Assembly (NCBI GenBank): GCA_002914845.1 | Contig: JXTC01000227.1 | Coordinates: 174,366 to 238,365 of the forward strand | Source: Trema orientale | Taxonomy: Eukaryota > Streptophyta > Magnoliopsida > Rosales > Cannabaceae | Direction of reading: 5' to 3' | Length of the DNA: 64,000 bases | Notes under the pieces: model-generated | Databases searched by the model: none | The model's input: the letters and a program-made list of their open reading frames with translations, nothing else | Told to the model about the DNA's origin: nothing | Program-made: the position numbers and the translations under genes | Part shown: positions 35,190 through 47,229 of the stretch, one piece after another | Layout of the letters: each line of letters starts with the position of its first letter | Position numbering within the stretch: position 1 is the stretch's first letter

Positions 35190-35399
35190 CTTAGAAGAAG
35201 AAAAATCCGAGAATTGAGAATTGCGGGGGGACCTGATTAGGGTAAGGAGGACGTCGAAGTTGCAGAGTTTCAGAGATGAGACGAGGAAGAAGATGATGTA
35301 TTTGTAGGGTTTCAGTTTTCAGGGAAAAGAAAAATAATGTGTGTTGGAGGAGAGGCGGCGAAGCAGGAATCAGATTTTTATTAGTATTGCTTATTTATT

Positions 35400-36370
35400 T
35401 ACTTATTTATTTATTATTTTTATGGCGATTGTGATTTTCTGTTTTCTTTTTTCGTGTTTTTATTTTTTAATTTAACCTGCCTGTAATTTTTTTTCAAAAC
35501 AAAAAACAATTTGATGTTTTGTTTGGTTGCAGGGAAAATAAAGAATTTTAAAATAGAAAGTTAAAGGAAAGTAATTGAATAATGTGGACAGGACTCGGGG
35601 GAGGGCCCTTTCCCTCCTCGTAAAAGAAAAATCAAACAAATTGAAATGCAGAAAAAATTGGAAAACAAATATTGCAAACCAGAATAAAATCTGTTTATTT
35701 ATTTATTTAATATTAAGAATAAGATAGATGACTGATTACAAATCATTTAAAAAAAAAGAAAAAAACGACTAATTCAATGAACACGTGGTAAACTGTAGGG
35801 TAGTTGGGCTGTCTATCTCTGGATGAAGCAACTGAAAATTTCAGCATATTGTCTTGTATATATAGGAAAAAATAAAAAACCTATTTTCTGATTTGGACTA
35901 CGGAGAAGCCAAGGCAAATAGCCAAATACTAGTATAAGGAAACAAGTTTTGGTCCCTGGGATTGGTTATGAAGGGAAATAGAAGAGACAAGCTTAATACA
36001 CTAATAAGGAAAAAACAAAACAAATATGAGCCCCGAAATTGCAGGCAGTTTACTAAGGAAATTTTCCCAATAAAGTTGAGGTTCAGAATAAGCCTGAGAA
36101 GAGCAAATCCAACATTTAACATGTTTGTCGATTATTACAGACAAAACATACGTCTTATAACAAAGGAGTAGATTAGATTAGCATGTTCCTCTTCTCTTCC
36201 GTTATCTTCCAGTGCTAGCAAATTCACTCTCATCTTCTGCCACAGATTTTAGCTACCACATTTGGCTGACCATCCCCTGCCACTAAGATTTCATCTCATA
36301 AATACACAATATTGATTCATGAAACTAAGAAAGAAATTTATGTGCCTATTGATAAACTATGAATGCTGAC
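35400..36370. other. Intergenic spacer between CAF1 and the FDM1-like gene
   Basis: A+T-rich, with no frame of recognisable function. The part next to 36379 probably includes the 3' UTR of the FDM1-like gene. Confidence 0.5.
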
Positions 36371-36378
36371 CTTGACCT

Positions 36379-37253
36379 TCACCATGTTCTCTTGCGCTTG
36401 AGTTTCTTCATATTCACCAAGCAGAAAGCAATAACTTCTTTCAGTGTGGCTTTTCTTCCTTCTTTGAAGTTCCAAAGTTCAGGAACGGTATACCTCCCAC
36501 TTGGATTGTACTCATTAATTTCTTTTAGGGCTGTAACAACTTCTGTATATATCTCATCTCCCCACTCCTCCTTGAGATTTTTAAGCTTCTCATCTTCCTC
36601 ATCTATTATTTCCTGCATCAGACAGTAGTATGAATGAGCACAGTAGAAACAAAAAGTCATTGATAAAGGATTTCNCCCCTCCACTTTTCAAATAACTCAA
36701 AAGCCTGAGACAACATAAAAAAGTGTCACCCAATTTTGTCACCAAGTCATCCATACAGCCACTTGATAAATGTAATGGATTAAACAAAAGAACTGAAGAA
36801 TGTATGAGTCCATGTGCAGAGTCACAGACATAAGACATACGCACACCTAGAAGTAACTAGTTGTTGAATAAGCTTCAATGTAGTTTTGTTGCAGCAGGCT
36901 TCAAACACGCATAATTGAAATATAAAAGTTAATCAAAGGAAATACCTGATGATTCCCATCAATAAGCACCACTTTAAACGGATGCCAACTCGGATCTTTC
37001 AGTTTTTCCTGCCACAAGGAGCATAGGGTGGAGGCCTGCACCTGAGCTTCATCCGAAGAAAATCGTAGCTTGCAAATGTTAACGAAGGGCTTCTGATCAA
37101 GATCTCCCATTCTTTTTATTCCAATATTACTTCGACCACTCAATAAATCAGGCAACCCCTAAGAAAAAAGTGTTGTCAGTCGTGACCTCCTTGTTTATTA
37201 TTTATCATGAGGTATTTTCAAGTCGAAGGTTATTCTGCACAACTGAGCCACTC

Positions 37254-37298
<45 letters not shown>

Positions 37299-40030
37299 TA
37301 TTTGGAAAAAAAAAAAAACATAAAAACCTTTTTGGACCCATGACTGCAGTAAGCCAATATACAACTTCACTAATCACAGATTCTCTACTCATCCCTAGGT
37401 ATACAAGCTGTCAATTTTCTCTCCAATAACTTTATTTAGCTTCCAATTCCTTTAAGGAATGTAATGTAGTTTGGTGATCATAAGAATCTGCTATAGCTAA
37501 TCTTTTCGGTAGGCCCTACTCCTATTAAAGGCATAAAATATTCAACACAGAGACTTTTCGCACAATGCACTCTGATAAAAGAAAATTTTGCGTATTTAAA
37601 CGATGACCTACTAAGTAAACTTTCTATGGCCCAACTAAAATATAGTTAAGGAAGAAAAAAAAAAAAAAAAAAACAGTAACCTCAATTAATGCTTTGCGAG
37701 CTTCTTGTAACTCATCATTGGTCTCACGCTCTTTTGTCAAAAGAGTCTGATTTAAAGATTCCAAATCCTCCAGACTCTCAACTTTTTCTTCTAATTCATC
37801 GTTCATTTCTTTCATCTTCTTCTGAACTGATTCATCGTCTTCATTTCCTAGATGCCTCATCACCTCCAATTTCCCCTTTAACTCTTCAATTTCCATTTCC
37901 AACTTCTGCTTAGCATCCAGCTGCTTTTCTAACTGAAGTATTTTATTCAAGGCCTCTTCTTTCTCCCTCTGAAAAAGTTCAATTAAACTCTTATGAGTGA
38001 AGGTACAGAAATGATAACACAATAATGAAATTTTACGGAGTATGTAGGCATCATACCTGTTGCTCTTCAACCAGCCTATAGACATTCTCATTAGCCTTTT
38101 TCTGCTCCATCGAAGCTAACTCAAGGGAATTATTTGTCACATCATTCTACAAGAAGAGAAAATGAAATGTATCAGTTCCGAGCATGTCTCATCACAAATA
38201 AACAAAGCCATCTAATCCTTTTTGACGTTACATTCAATCAGGTAATCCTTTTTGACGTTACATTCAATCAGGTCCGTTGGACAAACAGAAAAGAGACTTA
38301 TAACTATGATGGCTCAAAGATTACTGCAGCTATAAGTAAGAGAATTAGTTCGATGCTATGAAAGTACAAAGGTAGACTAGAAAAATGTAAAAACTGAGAT
38401 ACACAACCTTTCTTTTATCCTCGTCGAGTTTTTCCCTTTCACGCTCAGTTACTGCTTCACGTTTGTTTATTTCTTTGCTCCAGGAATCAAGTTTCTTTTT
38501 CTTACTATCTATGTCATTACTCATTTTCTCTTGTTCATCTAAAATTCTTCTGACGTTCTCACGTGCATTGCGCTGCAACTTCCTTATTTCTGATCAAGTA
38601 CAAAAAAATATCAGTATTATATCACATTATATGTTTCGTGACTTAGTGTTAGTGTATCAGATAAGCTCAATGAAACCCTAAATCAGTAATAGAGTAAAAC
38701 TTTTACCAACTTAGTGTTTGTGTATCAGATAAGCTCAACGAAACCCTAAATCAGTAATAGAGTAAAACTTTCACGAACTTCTCTTTTGGCACACCACATC
38801 CTGCTTATGGTCAAATCTAATGACATTTTCAATGGCTAGGTGAGCGAATACAAAGTTAGAACACATCCGATGACCTGCTAAATAGCTAGGTGACAGTACT
38901 CAAATATACCTCTAGTATAGATATGGACAATAAGCTTTAAATTGGATGCAGGATCCGAAAATGAATATAAAAAACAAACATACAAGTACAATTTTGTCCC
39001 TAATAAAGACATATCAGAATACAATAGACACATATATGCGGATCAAACAAAAAGAATTGTAAATATCGCAAGCCTACAGACAGTCAGATAGACGCGAGCA
39101 TATATAAAAGAGAGACAGATGAAAACCTTCATCAAAAGCTTGTTGTAACTTATCTTTCTCTACAAGTATCCTACTTAAAGACATTGTCTTCTCATTATAC
39201 TTGTATTGAAGTTCATCAAGGTCTTCATTTGTCAAATCAATTCTATTAGTTAGGTTTGCCACAACATTATTTTTATTTTGAGTTCTTTCGTGGACAATGT
39301 CAGATATAGTTGTCAGCTTTCCTTGCTTGCGAAGGTACTCCCCTATTGGCCCCTCTGATTTATAATCAGCTGCACGAGCACACCAGCCATAGATATTTGA
39401 GCCACGACGCATTTCCGGTGCATCTATCCAATTCCTTTTACTGCGACCATCCTTTTCAAACACTTTTTCAAACTCAGTTGCATTCACAAAACCATTCCAG
39501 TCACCATTAAATTCTATGATAACCTCTGCAGTTGGGTCCTTCTCATTCCAAAAAGTCTGAACTTTAGAAGGTCTATATTTGGAAAATTTTGCCAACCAAT
39601 GATCAGAATCAGGGAAAGTTAATTCACCCTTTCCTTCACTGACTACATTAACAATAATGCCAGTCCAAGGCCACACATACAGTTCAACTTCCTCAGCTTG
39701 TTGTGGAACAGGCTTTGAGATAACTAGTTGCTTGGTTTGATCTGCTTCACTTGATAGTTCAGCCTCCAAATATTTTGCCAAGGCAAGGTGGTTTGCCTTT
39801 TGTATTGCGCTTCTGTTAGCTGAACCTTTAGCAACTCCTGAAGCATGTTGTAGAAGGTCCTTATACTTGTAATCTTGTTTTTTCTTCCCAGCACAAAAGG
39901 GGCACCTAAGAGTACCATTAAGACCCTTGACTTTGTACTTTCCAGTCCTCAACTGCTCATACGGTTTCTCAACGTAGTCATTGATTTCAGAATCGCTGAT
40001 ATCCGACTCGTCGTCTGAACTGTACTCCAT
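36379..40030 (-). CDS. FDM1: FDM1/IDN2-like XS-XH domain protein (RNA-directed DNA methylation), 6 coding exons
   Basis: FDM/IDN2 proteins bind double-stranded RNA with 5' overhangs and act with Pol V transcripts in RNA-directed DNA methylation. Exons on the minus strand: 40030-39127, 38589-38408, 38146-38057, 37968-37681, 37158-36946 and 36612-36379, with stop TGA at 36381-36379. All junctions are GT...AG and in frame, giving 636 residues; Arabidopsis FDM1 is about this size. Order: acidic N-terminus, zf-XS (C43, C46, H62 in LRCPFCAGKKKQDYKYKDLL), XS domain (about 115-225, with YVWPWTGIIVN and SNIYGWCARAADY), coiled coil (about 245-485), XH domain (489-630, with GIKRMGDLDQKPF, CSLWQEKLKDPSWHPFKVV, NPSGRYTVPELWNFKEGRKA). 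Start MEYSSDDESD fits the family. One ambiguous base (36675) is in an intron. FDM1 versus a close paralogue is not resolved. Confidence 0.93.
37256..37298. repeat. (CT)n(AT)n microsatellite in an FDM1 intron
   Basis: An uninterrupted CT run followed by an AT run lies in the intron between the fourth and fifth coding exons. Confidence 0.9.
38213..38272 (+). repeat. Perfect 30-bp tandem duplication in an FDM1 intron
   Basis: Two identical 30-bp units beginning TAATCCTTTTTGACGTTACA lie side by side in the intron between coding exons 2 and 3. The identity suggests a very recent event. Confidence 0.92.
38641..38776 (+). repeat. 68-bp tandem duplication in an FDM1 intron
   Basis: Two near-identical units start ACTTAGTGTT at 38641 and 38709 and share GAAACCCTAAATCAGTAATA. 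They lie in the intron between coding exons 1 and 2. Confidence 0.9.
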
Positions 40031-40041
40031 CTGACTTGGAT

Positions 40042-41186
40042 CTGAAATTGATATTAGAAGAATGCAATTATTTAATAAATGAAAAAACACCAAACTTCAA
40101 TAGGGAAACTTGCAGCAAGACAATAACATGATTCAACAATTTCACCAGACTAAAATTAAAACCACCCTAGCAACAAATTAAATCAGGAAGCTACCCATGA
40201 TACATTCTAATTAGAACGAGCATAGTGACACACAAACGAACACACCCTCATCATCATCATCAACATCTCCATGAAATGTCACCAACAGAAAATATATCAA
40301 AAGTTTGCTTTTAGGGTCCAATATAACTGGCTACTAACAATTAAGAAATACACCATTTCTTTATAGGGCCTAGCTTCGAAGAGAACAAAGTCCATACACA
40401 CCCAATCCCTTAAACAGAACCAACATTATTTTCAACAAGCAAACATATTATATACCTTAACAAGCCTGCATTTACTAACGGGCGTAACCCGCATGATCAA
40501 TTACATGAAAACTGGAAACTAACATTGGCTCTTAATGGGTAACGAAAAGAGAGATACAAGAAAAAATAGGGTAACAAAAATCGAGAGCAGTGGACTAAGC
40601 ATGAATAAAGATCAATCCAACAAGTACGATCAAAAGGTTGATCAGGGTAATGTCAAACCCACCAATCGATAGCGTCGGTTTGTTAAAAAAGGGCTTTCGC
40701 TCCACGGATCAACGGTACGTCGGAGATAACAGCGATGATTCCCCGGCTTAAGTTTCCTGGGTTTTTTTTTTTTTCTAAAAAAAAAAAAACCTACAAAAAC
40801 TACCTTCACATTCCCATTCCCATACCACTAAACCCCATTTCACTAAACTGGGTTCTTTTTTTATTTTTATTTTGTATATTTTTTTTCTAAAACACGAAAC
40901 TATCAGCTCATTTGGGGCTAAATACAAGTTCCAAACTCCATAGCCACTATAATTTAGCTCTGAGCTTTAACAAAAGCTAAAACCCTCTCAAATATTATCA
41001 TTTTTTTACAAATTAAAATTTCGCAAATCACAAGCTTAAATGCATGATAATTTATACGAAGAAAGGCACAGAAAATACATATATACATCACTATAAATGT
41101 TCACAAACACAGAATATTACAAATTTTGTTGATGATTACAGCAATATCGTTCGAAATTCTAGAGAGAGAGAGAGAGAGAGACTTAC
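40042..41186 (-). other. Putative 5' UTR intron and leader region of the FDM1-like gene
   Basis: A good donor, CTCT|GTAAGT, sits at 41187/41186 just below a (GA)n tract (41160-41181), and an acceptor AATTTCAG|ATCCAAG sits 14 bases before the start codon. This gives a 1.1-kb leader intron and a first exon near 41190-41260. A second acceptor immediately before the ATG (GTCAG|ATGG) is possible. Confidence 0.5.
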
Positions 41187-41344
41187 AGAGTAGAGAAAGA
41201 GGGAGTGAGTACAGAGTGTTGGGTGAAGAAGACGGACCCAAATTCTTCACCCAGCGAAACCCCTTAAACGTATTTTTGCACTGTGGAGGGAGAGGACTAA
41301 TGTAAACCGAATGCATTAGCGGGCCAGGTGTCGAAAGATAATTC

Positions 41345-42273
41345 GCATAGTGGAAACGAATGAGGCTAGGACGATGACTTTTGAGGTTTATAAGACCAAT
41401 TATTATCGGGATCTACAAGAGAGTAACGTAGTGCCGAGTGTAGCTGATTCGTAGATATTTACGGCTCCCGAAACAAAGTCAAAGTTTTGGTCTTTTACCG
41501 TCTAGGCGTCAGAGATCCGTTAATTAGAGGCTTGCATGAAACACAGATTCGACACGTGGAAGGCAGACCCCGTCACACCTAAAACACACCGTTTTATTTA
41601 TTTTTGGCACCCTTAGAAGTTAGAAGAGGTGGGAATTCGAGTTATCATGTGACAATCCGACATGAAAACGACACGATTTTTACAGGTTATGGTCAATAAA
41701 AAGGGTGCACGTTAAATTGGATTCAGCCATTTAGCACAAATTAGGAAATAAACTGGGTTTAGGTCAACCTGTCTTGATATGCTAATAAATGTATAAATAA
41801 TTAAATAATAATTTTTTTTTTAGTTCTTAGAACTCATGAAAAATATTACTTCTATCTTATAAATATATAATAGATACTTCAATTTGTATAAAAGTTTTCC
41901 ACAAATAATTCTTTTTCTTTTAAAATAAGGCTAAAATAATCCCTAAAAAAATAAAAATAATAATAAAAAATATAGGTCATAAATAGGTTAGCGGGTCAAA
42001 AATAAGTTGTGCGTCAAGTGTTGTTTATCTAAATAGGTTAAGTGAGTCGGGTTCGGATCAACCTATTTATATGCCGGTCTGGTTAATGTTGAAGATTTTT
42101 CGACACAACAGGTCACAAGTCGAGTTCGGGTTAAACGATTTTATGTATATATTAGACATCAATCCATCACGAACTTGACCCAACAACATGAATTGCCATC
42201 CTTACTTATGGTTATCCACTTTTTTTTCCCCCTAGTTTATTTACTTGGGTACTCTTCTTTTTACCAATTAAAT
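41345..42273. other. Spacer with a possible decayed hAT-type MITE (about 41645-42205)
   Basis: The stretch contains GACACGATTTTTACAGG, TCGGGTTCGGATCAACC and, at its right end, CATGAATTGCCATCCTTA, phrases typical of plant hAT MITEs. The left end is not well preserved and no TSD was seen. No gene. Confidence 0.35.
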
Positions 42274-42640
42274 AAAGGGTGAATTGTAAAAAAATACCCC
42301 GAGGTTTGAGAGTTCTGTAATTTAAACTTTGAGATTTGGACTCTATAAAATAATATCCTGAGATTAAGAACTTTTGAAAATTAAAACATTGGACTGACTT
42401 TTTGACCAATTTTAGTAACGAACAAATATCCTCTATTAAAAATAGATTAATCATTATTATCCTCTTTAATTTTGAAGATATTATTGTCTTTTATTGGTTA
42501 AACTTATTCAAAAAGTTAAATCAGAGTATTAATTTTCAAAAATTTTTAATCTCAGAGTATTATTTTACAAAGTTCAAATCTGATGATTTAAATTACAAAA
42601 TACCAAAATCTCAGAATATTTTTTTGTAATTTATTCTTAA
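42274..42640. mobile_element. Foldback MITE, ~370 bp
   Basis: The left arm (AAGGGTGAATTGTAAAAAAA, later TAAAATAATATCCTGAGATT) pairs with the right arm read in reverse complement (AAGAATAAATTACAAAAAAA, later TAAAATAATACTCTGAGATT). Arms are about 130 bases around a short centre. No coding region; TSD not resolved. Confidence 0.7.
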
Positions 42641-44801
42641 ATAAAAGAAAAGGTAGATTATCAAAGGGATTCGGGTTAATACCACTTGGGATCCCTAACT
42701 TTTACCCGATGTATCACTGAGATCCCCATTCTTTATTTTCTAGCTTTTAACTCCCTAACCTCTCTATTTTTGTTTCACTTAGGTCCTCCTTGGCCGTTCC
42801 GCTAAAATTTGCCATTAAACCTCACATATTGGCCACGTGCTCGTCTTCTTCATCTTTTTCTTTTTTTTTTTTTTTTTTTTGATAGAAGTGCTCGTCTTCT
42901 TCATCAGGTATCTAACCCAAAAGCCATTTTGGCAGCCCAAACTCCAATCTTGTAGAAAATTAAAAAAACGAAAAAATTAAAAGGCCAAGTTACAATAGCA
43001 AATTAATGTATATTCTAAGCAAATTCATGCGTATATGGATCACTAAAGCCTATGCCTTGACTGATATGGATTTTTCTAATGACTCAAAATGCCATCAACA
43101 CCAAACTCAAACTCATTCCGCTGGAGCAAGTACTTCAATTTGCATGTACTAATTTTTTAACACTGAAATTCTTTTTTTTTTTCCTCCCAAACTCGCCAAA
43201 ACCCATCAATACCCATCTTTAGTTTTGAGCCCAAATCCGATACTTCCTTCGATTCCATGATATGTCAGTTTGATAAGAAATACCCAATCGCCGAAAGGTT
43301 TCCCAAAAAAAAAAAAAAAAAAAAAATTAGTAAAAGAAATCCACTTTAATTGAGATCATCACCGGCCCAAAGATACCGATTCATGAAAATTTTATAGAAA
43401 TAAAAATGACTGAATAAAGCATTCAGTGGCATTATTTGTTTGAGTTCTTAAACAGAGTATAGAAGTAAAAATCAGTATTAAAAGAAACAAAAAAAAATCT
43501 CTAGGCCTAAAACATGTAAGGAGGACGTGATGAGATCTAAAGGTATATTTAAAGGGTAATTTAGAAATTTTAAGAAAAAAAATAAACAATTACAGAAAAA
43601 TATTATCTAAATTTGTAGTTCTAAGAATCCTTAAAAATATAAATGATACATATTTCTTTCTTTTCAAATACTTTCTTTTAGTTTATTTTCATTTAAATAT
43701 ACTTTCAAATGTTACAACGTGCTCCTAACATTTGTTTTTAGTCATAAATATAATAGCATATGTTATATTTTAGATAATTTATAGACCAAATTGTTTCAAA
43801 TAAGCAAGTTTATGAGGGATTTAATTACCACAATTAATACTTTGAGGACCAAATTGCCATAAATTAGATATTACAAGAACCATTTGTGCCATAAACCCTT
43901 AAAATTATAAAAAGTGAGGAGAATGAGTGAGGAACATAATTGAAACTTTCAAAAAATAAAAGGCATTATTTAAAATATGCTACACAAATTCAAGAAAGGC
44001 ATATGTCCACCAAACTCCACGTGATTCCATCTTTGTTTAAAATTGTCCAATAAAATAATTGGAGATCCTATTATTCTTTAAGGTCACATTTAGAATACAG
44101 GATAAAGATAAGATTGGATTAAATTAAATTATGAGTTTCTAGTACTTTTACCTATAAAAAACCAAAAAAGATTACAAAAATACGGAAGTCAGATTTTTTT
44201 TCAAATTTTCGTGCGGTTTTTATTAGAAAAATATCACTTTTTAAAATTTTTTAGAAAAATAACATTTTTAAAATGGTTACTAGTTACCAATTTCTGAAAA
44301 CTGATTACCAGTTACTAGTTATCAGTTTTATACTAGTTATAAATATATTTAGTTATTAGTTACCAGTTTCTGAAAACTGGTTGACTAGATACTATTTTAA
44401 AAAATGATATTTTTCGAAATCTTTTTTTAAAAATGATATTTTTCTAATAAAAGTCGTACAGCATCTTAAAAAAATGCTAACCACCTTATTTTTCAATTTT
44501 TTTCTTGAAAAACACCGTATAATGTCCAATTTCCCCATAAATTAATCACATATTTGGTGGATGCATATGAGAGGGATGAGATTAGATTAAAATAATCCAC
44601 TCCAAAAATAATACCCTTAGAAGGGGATAATCTTATCCTCTTAAGACTTTAAGATTGAGAGGGTTAGAAATTTGATTAAAAATAATATAATGTTTTTGAA
44701 GTAGTAAAAAAATGCTACTTTTCAAAATTAAACTTTAAAAGTGGTATTTTCAAAATTAACATTTAAAAGTGGTAAAACCAGAAATGGTAATTTTTGAAAT
44801 A
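42641..44801. other. A+T-rich spacer with fragmentary repeats
   Basis: Short related phrases (AGTTACCAGTTTCTGAAAAC and GATATTTTTCTAA) recur at 44260-44460. ATTTGGTGGATGCATATGAG near 44550 resembles, in reverse complement, sequence near 45340, hinting at a further TIR element that encloses the MITE at 44802-44973. No gene was recognised. Confidence 0.35.
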
Positions 44802-44973
44802 GTGCGCGTCTACAGTAGGGCCGCCCCTACGTAGGGCCCTGTCAATTCACCGTTGGATGGGAATCTGTATATAAATAGATTCTCTACAGATTCCCGTTAT
44901 TCCCCACAGATTCTCATCCAACGATAATTAAGGCATGACCCTACGTAGGGACGCCCCTACCGTAGTCATCCCC
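44802..44973. mobile_element. Mutator-type MITE, copy 2 (172 bp)
   Basis: It has exactly the same length as the copy at 10193-10364 and differs at only about 7-9 positions by eye. A perfect 9-bp TSD, TTTGAAATA, lies at 44793-44801 and 44974-44982. The element can fold end to end into one hairpin. Confidence 0.92.
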
Positions 44974-44982
44974 TTTGAAATA

Positions 44983-45913
44983 TTATATTTTTGAAAATAA
45001 TTTTGTAAAAATGATATCTTTTGCACAATTAAGTTCTAAAAGTGGTGTTTTAAAAAAAAAAAATTAAAAGTTGGTATTGTAAATAAGTTTTTAAAAATGA
45101 TATTTTTATAAAATTGAGTTTTAAAAATGATATTTTTCTAAATTAATTTTTAAAAATAGTATTTTTCTAATTAATCAAACCTCAAAATTTGTTATGTAAT
45201 TAAAACTATGAAATACATATGCTAATCCTATTCTATCAAAAAGTATCATACCAAACACGGGATAGGATTGGACTATAGTCCTATCTTATCATATCATATC
45301 CAATCCAATTATATCCTATCCTGCCATGCATACCAAATGAAGCATACGCTAGTTAGTCATATCTTTGAAAGCATTTGAAATAGATAAAATATAGAAAGAG
45401 ACTACGGTAGGATCTATTTGTTAGTCCTACTGGTACAACAGGATCTAATGTACCTAACATGATCATATGATGCGGGCTCACAAATGAGAATTGCACTAAG
45501 ACGAATAATCCATTTCACATGAGTATTCCCTTTTTCTTGTTGTTTAGGGAGTTTTATGCATGCTGCTCCTTAGTCCTTAAACATGGTTATTTTTTCCTTT
45601 TAGGAAAAAGATAAAGAATATACTAAAACTTGTAAAAAAGACGAAATGCCATAACTATCAAGCACGAGATGCTAGTTGATACCAATAGTTCATTAAAAAA
45701 ATTTTTTTTTTAAAAAAAAGCAAAAAAAAAAAAAAAAAAATTCATGCAAGACCAAGGGATTGAACTGTGATCAATACCTTATGCCGTCGGTGAAACCTAA
45801 TTGATATTATTTGTTGTTGCTGCATTTTCTGTAATTAATTAGTGGCAATGGCTTTATTCACAATTTCACAAAATTATAATATGTAGGAGTGAGCAAATAA
45901 CCCACCAACCTGA
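44983..45913. other. A+T-rich spacer up to the Tat element
   Basis: There is no gene. The last bases before the retrotransposon (from about 45886, TAGGAGTGAGCAAATAACCC) may be the left end of a hAT-type MITE that the retrotransposon split, since flanking sequence resumes at 57102 with CCTGATTGACC. Confidence 0.4.
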
Positions 45914-46422
45914 TGTAGACTGTGAATCCTACAATTATTTGAACGGGAGGCCAATGGTCATCACGAAACTTGCGATAGGAACTCCTTGGGACGCCGGAGG
46001 GACTTGCAAAAAAGACACTCCGACGCTCAAGTCAGTAATAGTAGTAAATAAGAAGAATCCTCACATATTCATAGGAAAGATGTTTACCTTCTAATAGGAC
46101 TCTCCATAATTATCTGATAATTATGGGTAATCAAATTAAATAATAATCAATATACTTACCTGATCTTGTGATTCAAAATAGGATAAATACGATCGAATAA
46201 TAAATATGCTGATCTGGTCAAAATCAATTAGAATCTTATTCAAATCGGGTATCTACTTGAGCTTTTCAAGATATGACCGACCCCAAATTTGAGCCGTATA
46301 TTTACTGGTCAGCTAGAAACTCCAGCTGGCACATTATCTTCCTGCTGAAAACTCTCACCCTTTTTAATCACCTTGGACACGTGGACCAATGAATTTCGCT
46401 CGCACGAAATTCAACCCAAACA
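45914..46422 (-). repeat. 3' LTR of the Tat element
   Basis: On the plus strand it begins TGTAGACTGTG and ends CAACCCAAACA. It differs from the other LTR at 23 positions by my count, 20 of them transitions, and has the same length. Confidence 0.93.
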
Positions 46423-46440
46423 ATCAGCCCCCCATTCCTC
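46423..46440 (-). promoter_or_regulatory. Probable polypurine tract of the Tat element
   Basis: On the minus strand GAATGGGGGGCTGATT runs into the start of the 3' LTR, the expected position for plus-strand priming. Confidence 0.55.
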
Positions 46441-47200
46441 AGTCGAGTTTCACTCGAACATGAGGAGTAGATGCCTACTTGATCTAACTCCTTGAGCAGG
46501 ACAATGATGTTCTAGCTCCGATCTTGAATGGCGTTTTAATGCTACATTGAGAAAATCTTGAGCTTGCCGTCCAATTGCTTCCTTGAAAAACTCGAAATAT
46601 AATGCTTAACATTAAGTGTAATTTCCGCAACCCACTTTAGTTTCCACTTGAAAACAACTATACTCTCAATTCAAACAATTCAGAGCCATATTTTCTTAAC
46701 AATCATAAAGTGCTAAATCTACTCGCAAATTCGAGCACTCTATATCACTCCCGCTCGAAAAGAATTTCAACGATTCAAAGCCATATTATTTTATCCATCA
46801 AAAAGCACTAAATCTGATTACAAAACTGAGCATGCCGAATTTACTCATGCTCCAACGAGAATTGCGAGTTTTGCTTGACTCATAACCTAAGCATGCTTAT
46901 TTCTTTCCTGCTCCAACGACCATTGCATACTTGGTCTAGCTTCGAACGAGAACACAAATACCAGTTCATTCAAAATTGATGACCGCTGGGTATTATGCTC
47001 GCCAACCAAGCATGACACATGTCATGTACCCATTGCGCAAGACATCAAGGCATAGATTGAGAAATCCCAACTCTCCACCTGACTACAGCCACTAGATCAA
47101 AGCAATCCTATCCATTTATTCAAATTTCAAAATTTGATTCTCCCTCTTCATTGTACTTGATTTGATTTGAAATTCAAATCCCACAACTATCCTATCTCTC

Positions 47201-47207
47201 TATAAAT
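47201..47207 (+). promoter_or_regulatory. TATA box of the antisense gene in the Tat element
   Basis: TATAAAT on the plus strand is followed about 114 bases later by an excellent splice donor (CTCCAA|GTAAGTTC at 47321), consistent with a short non-coding first exon starting near 47230. Confidence 0.5.
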
Positions 47208-47229
47208 GGAGCTCATTTCCACCTCTCAT

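Noticed and set aside
35898..36171. Overlapping short frames on both strands between CAF1 and FDM1
   Set aside because: There is no domain and no splice context; the frames are mutually antisense and A+T-biased.
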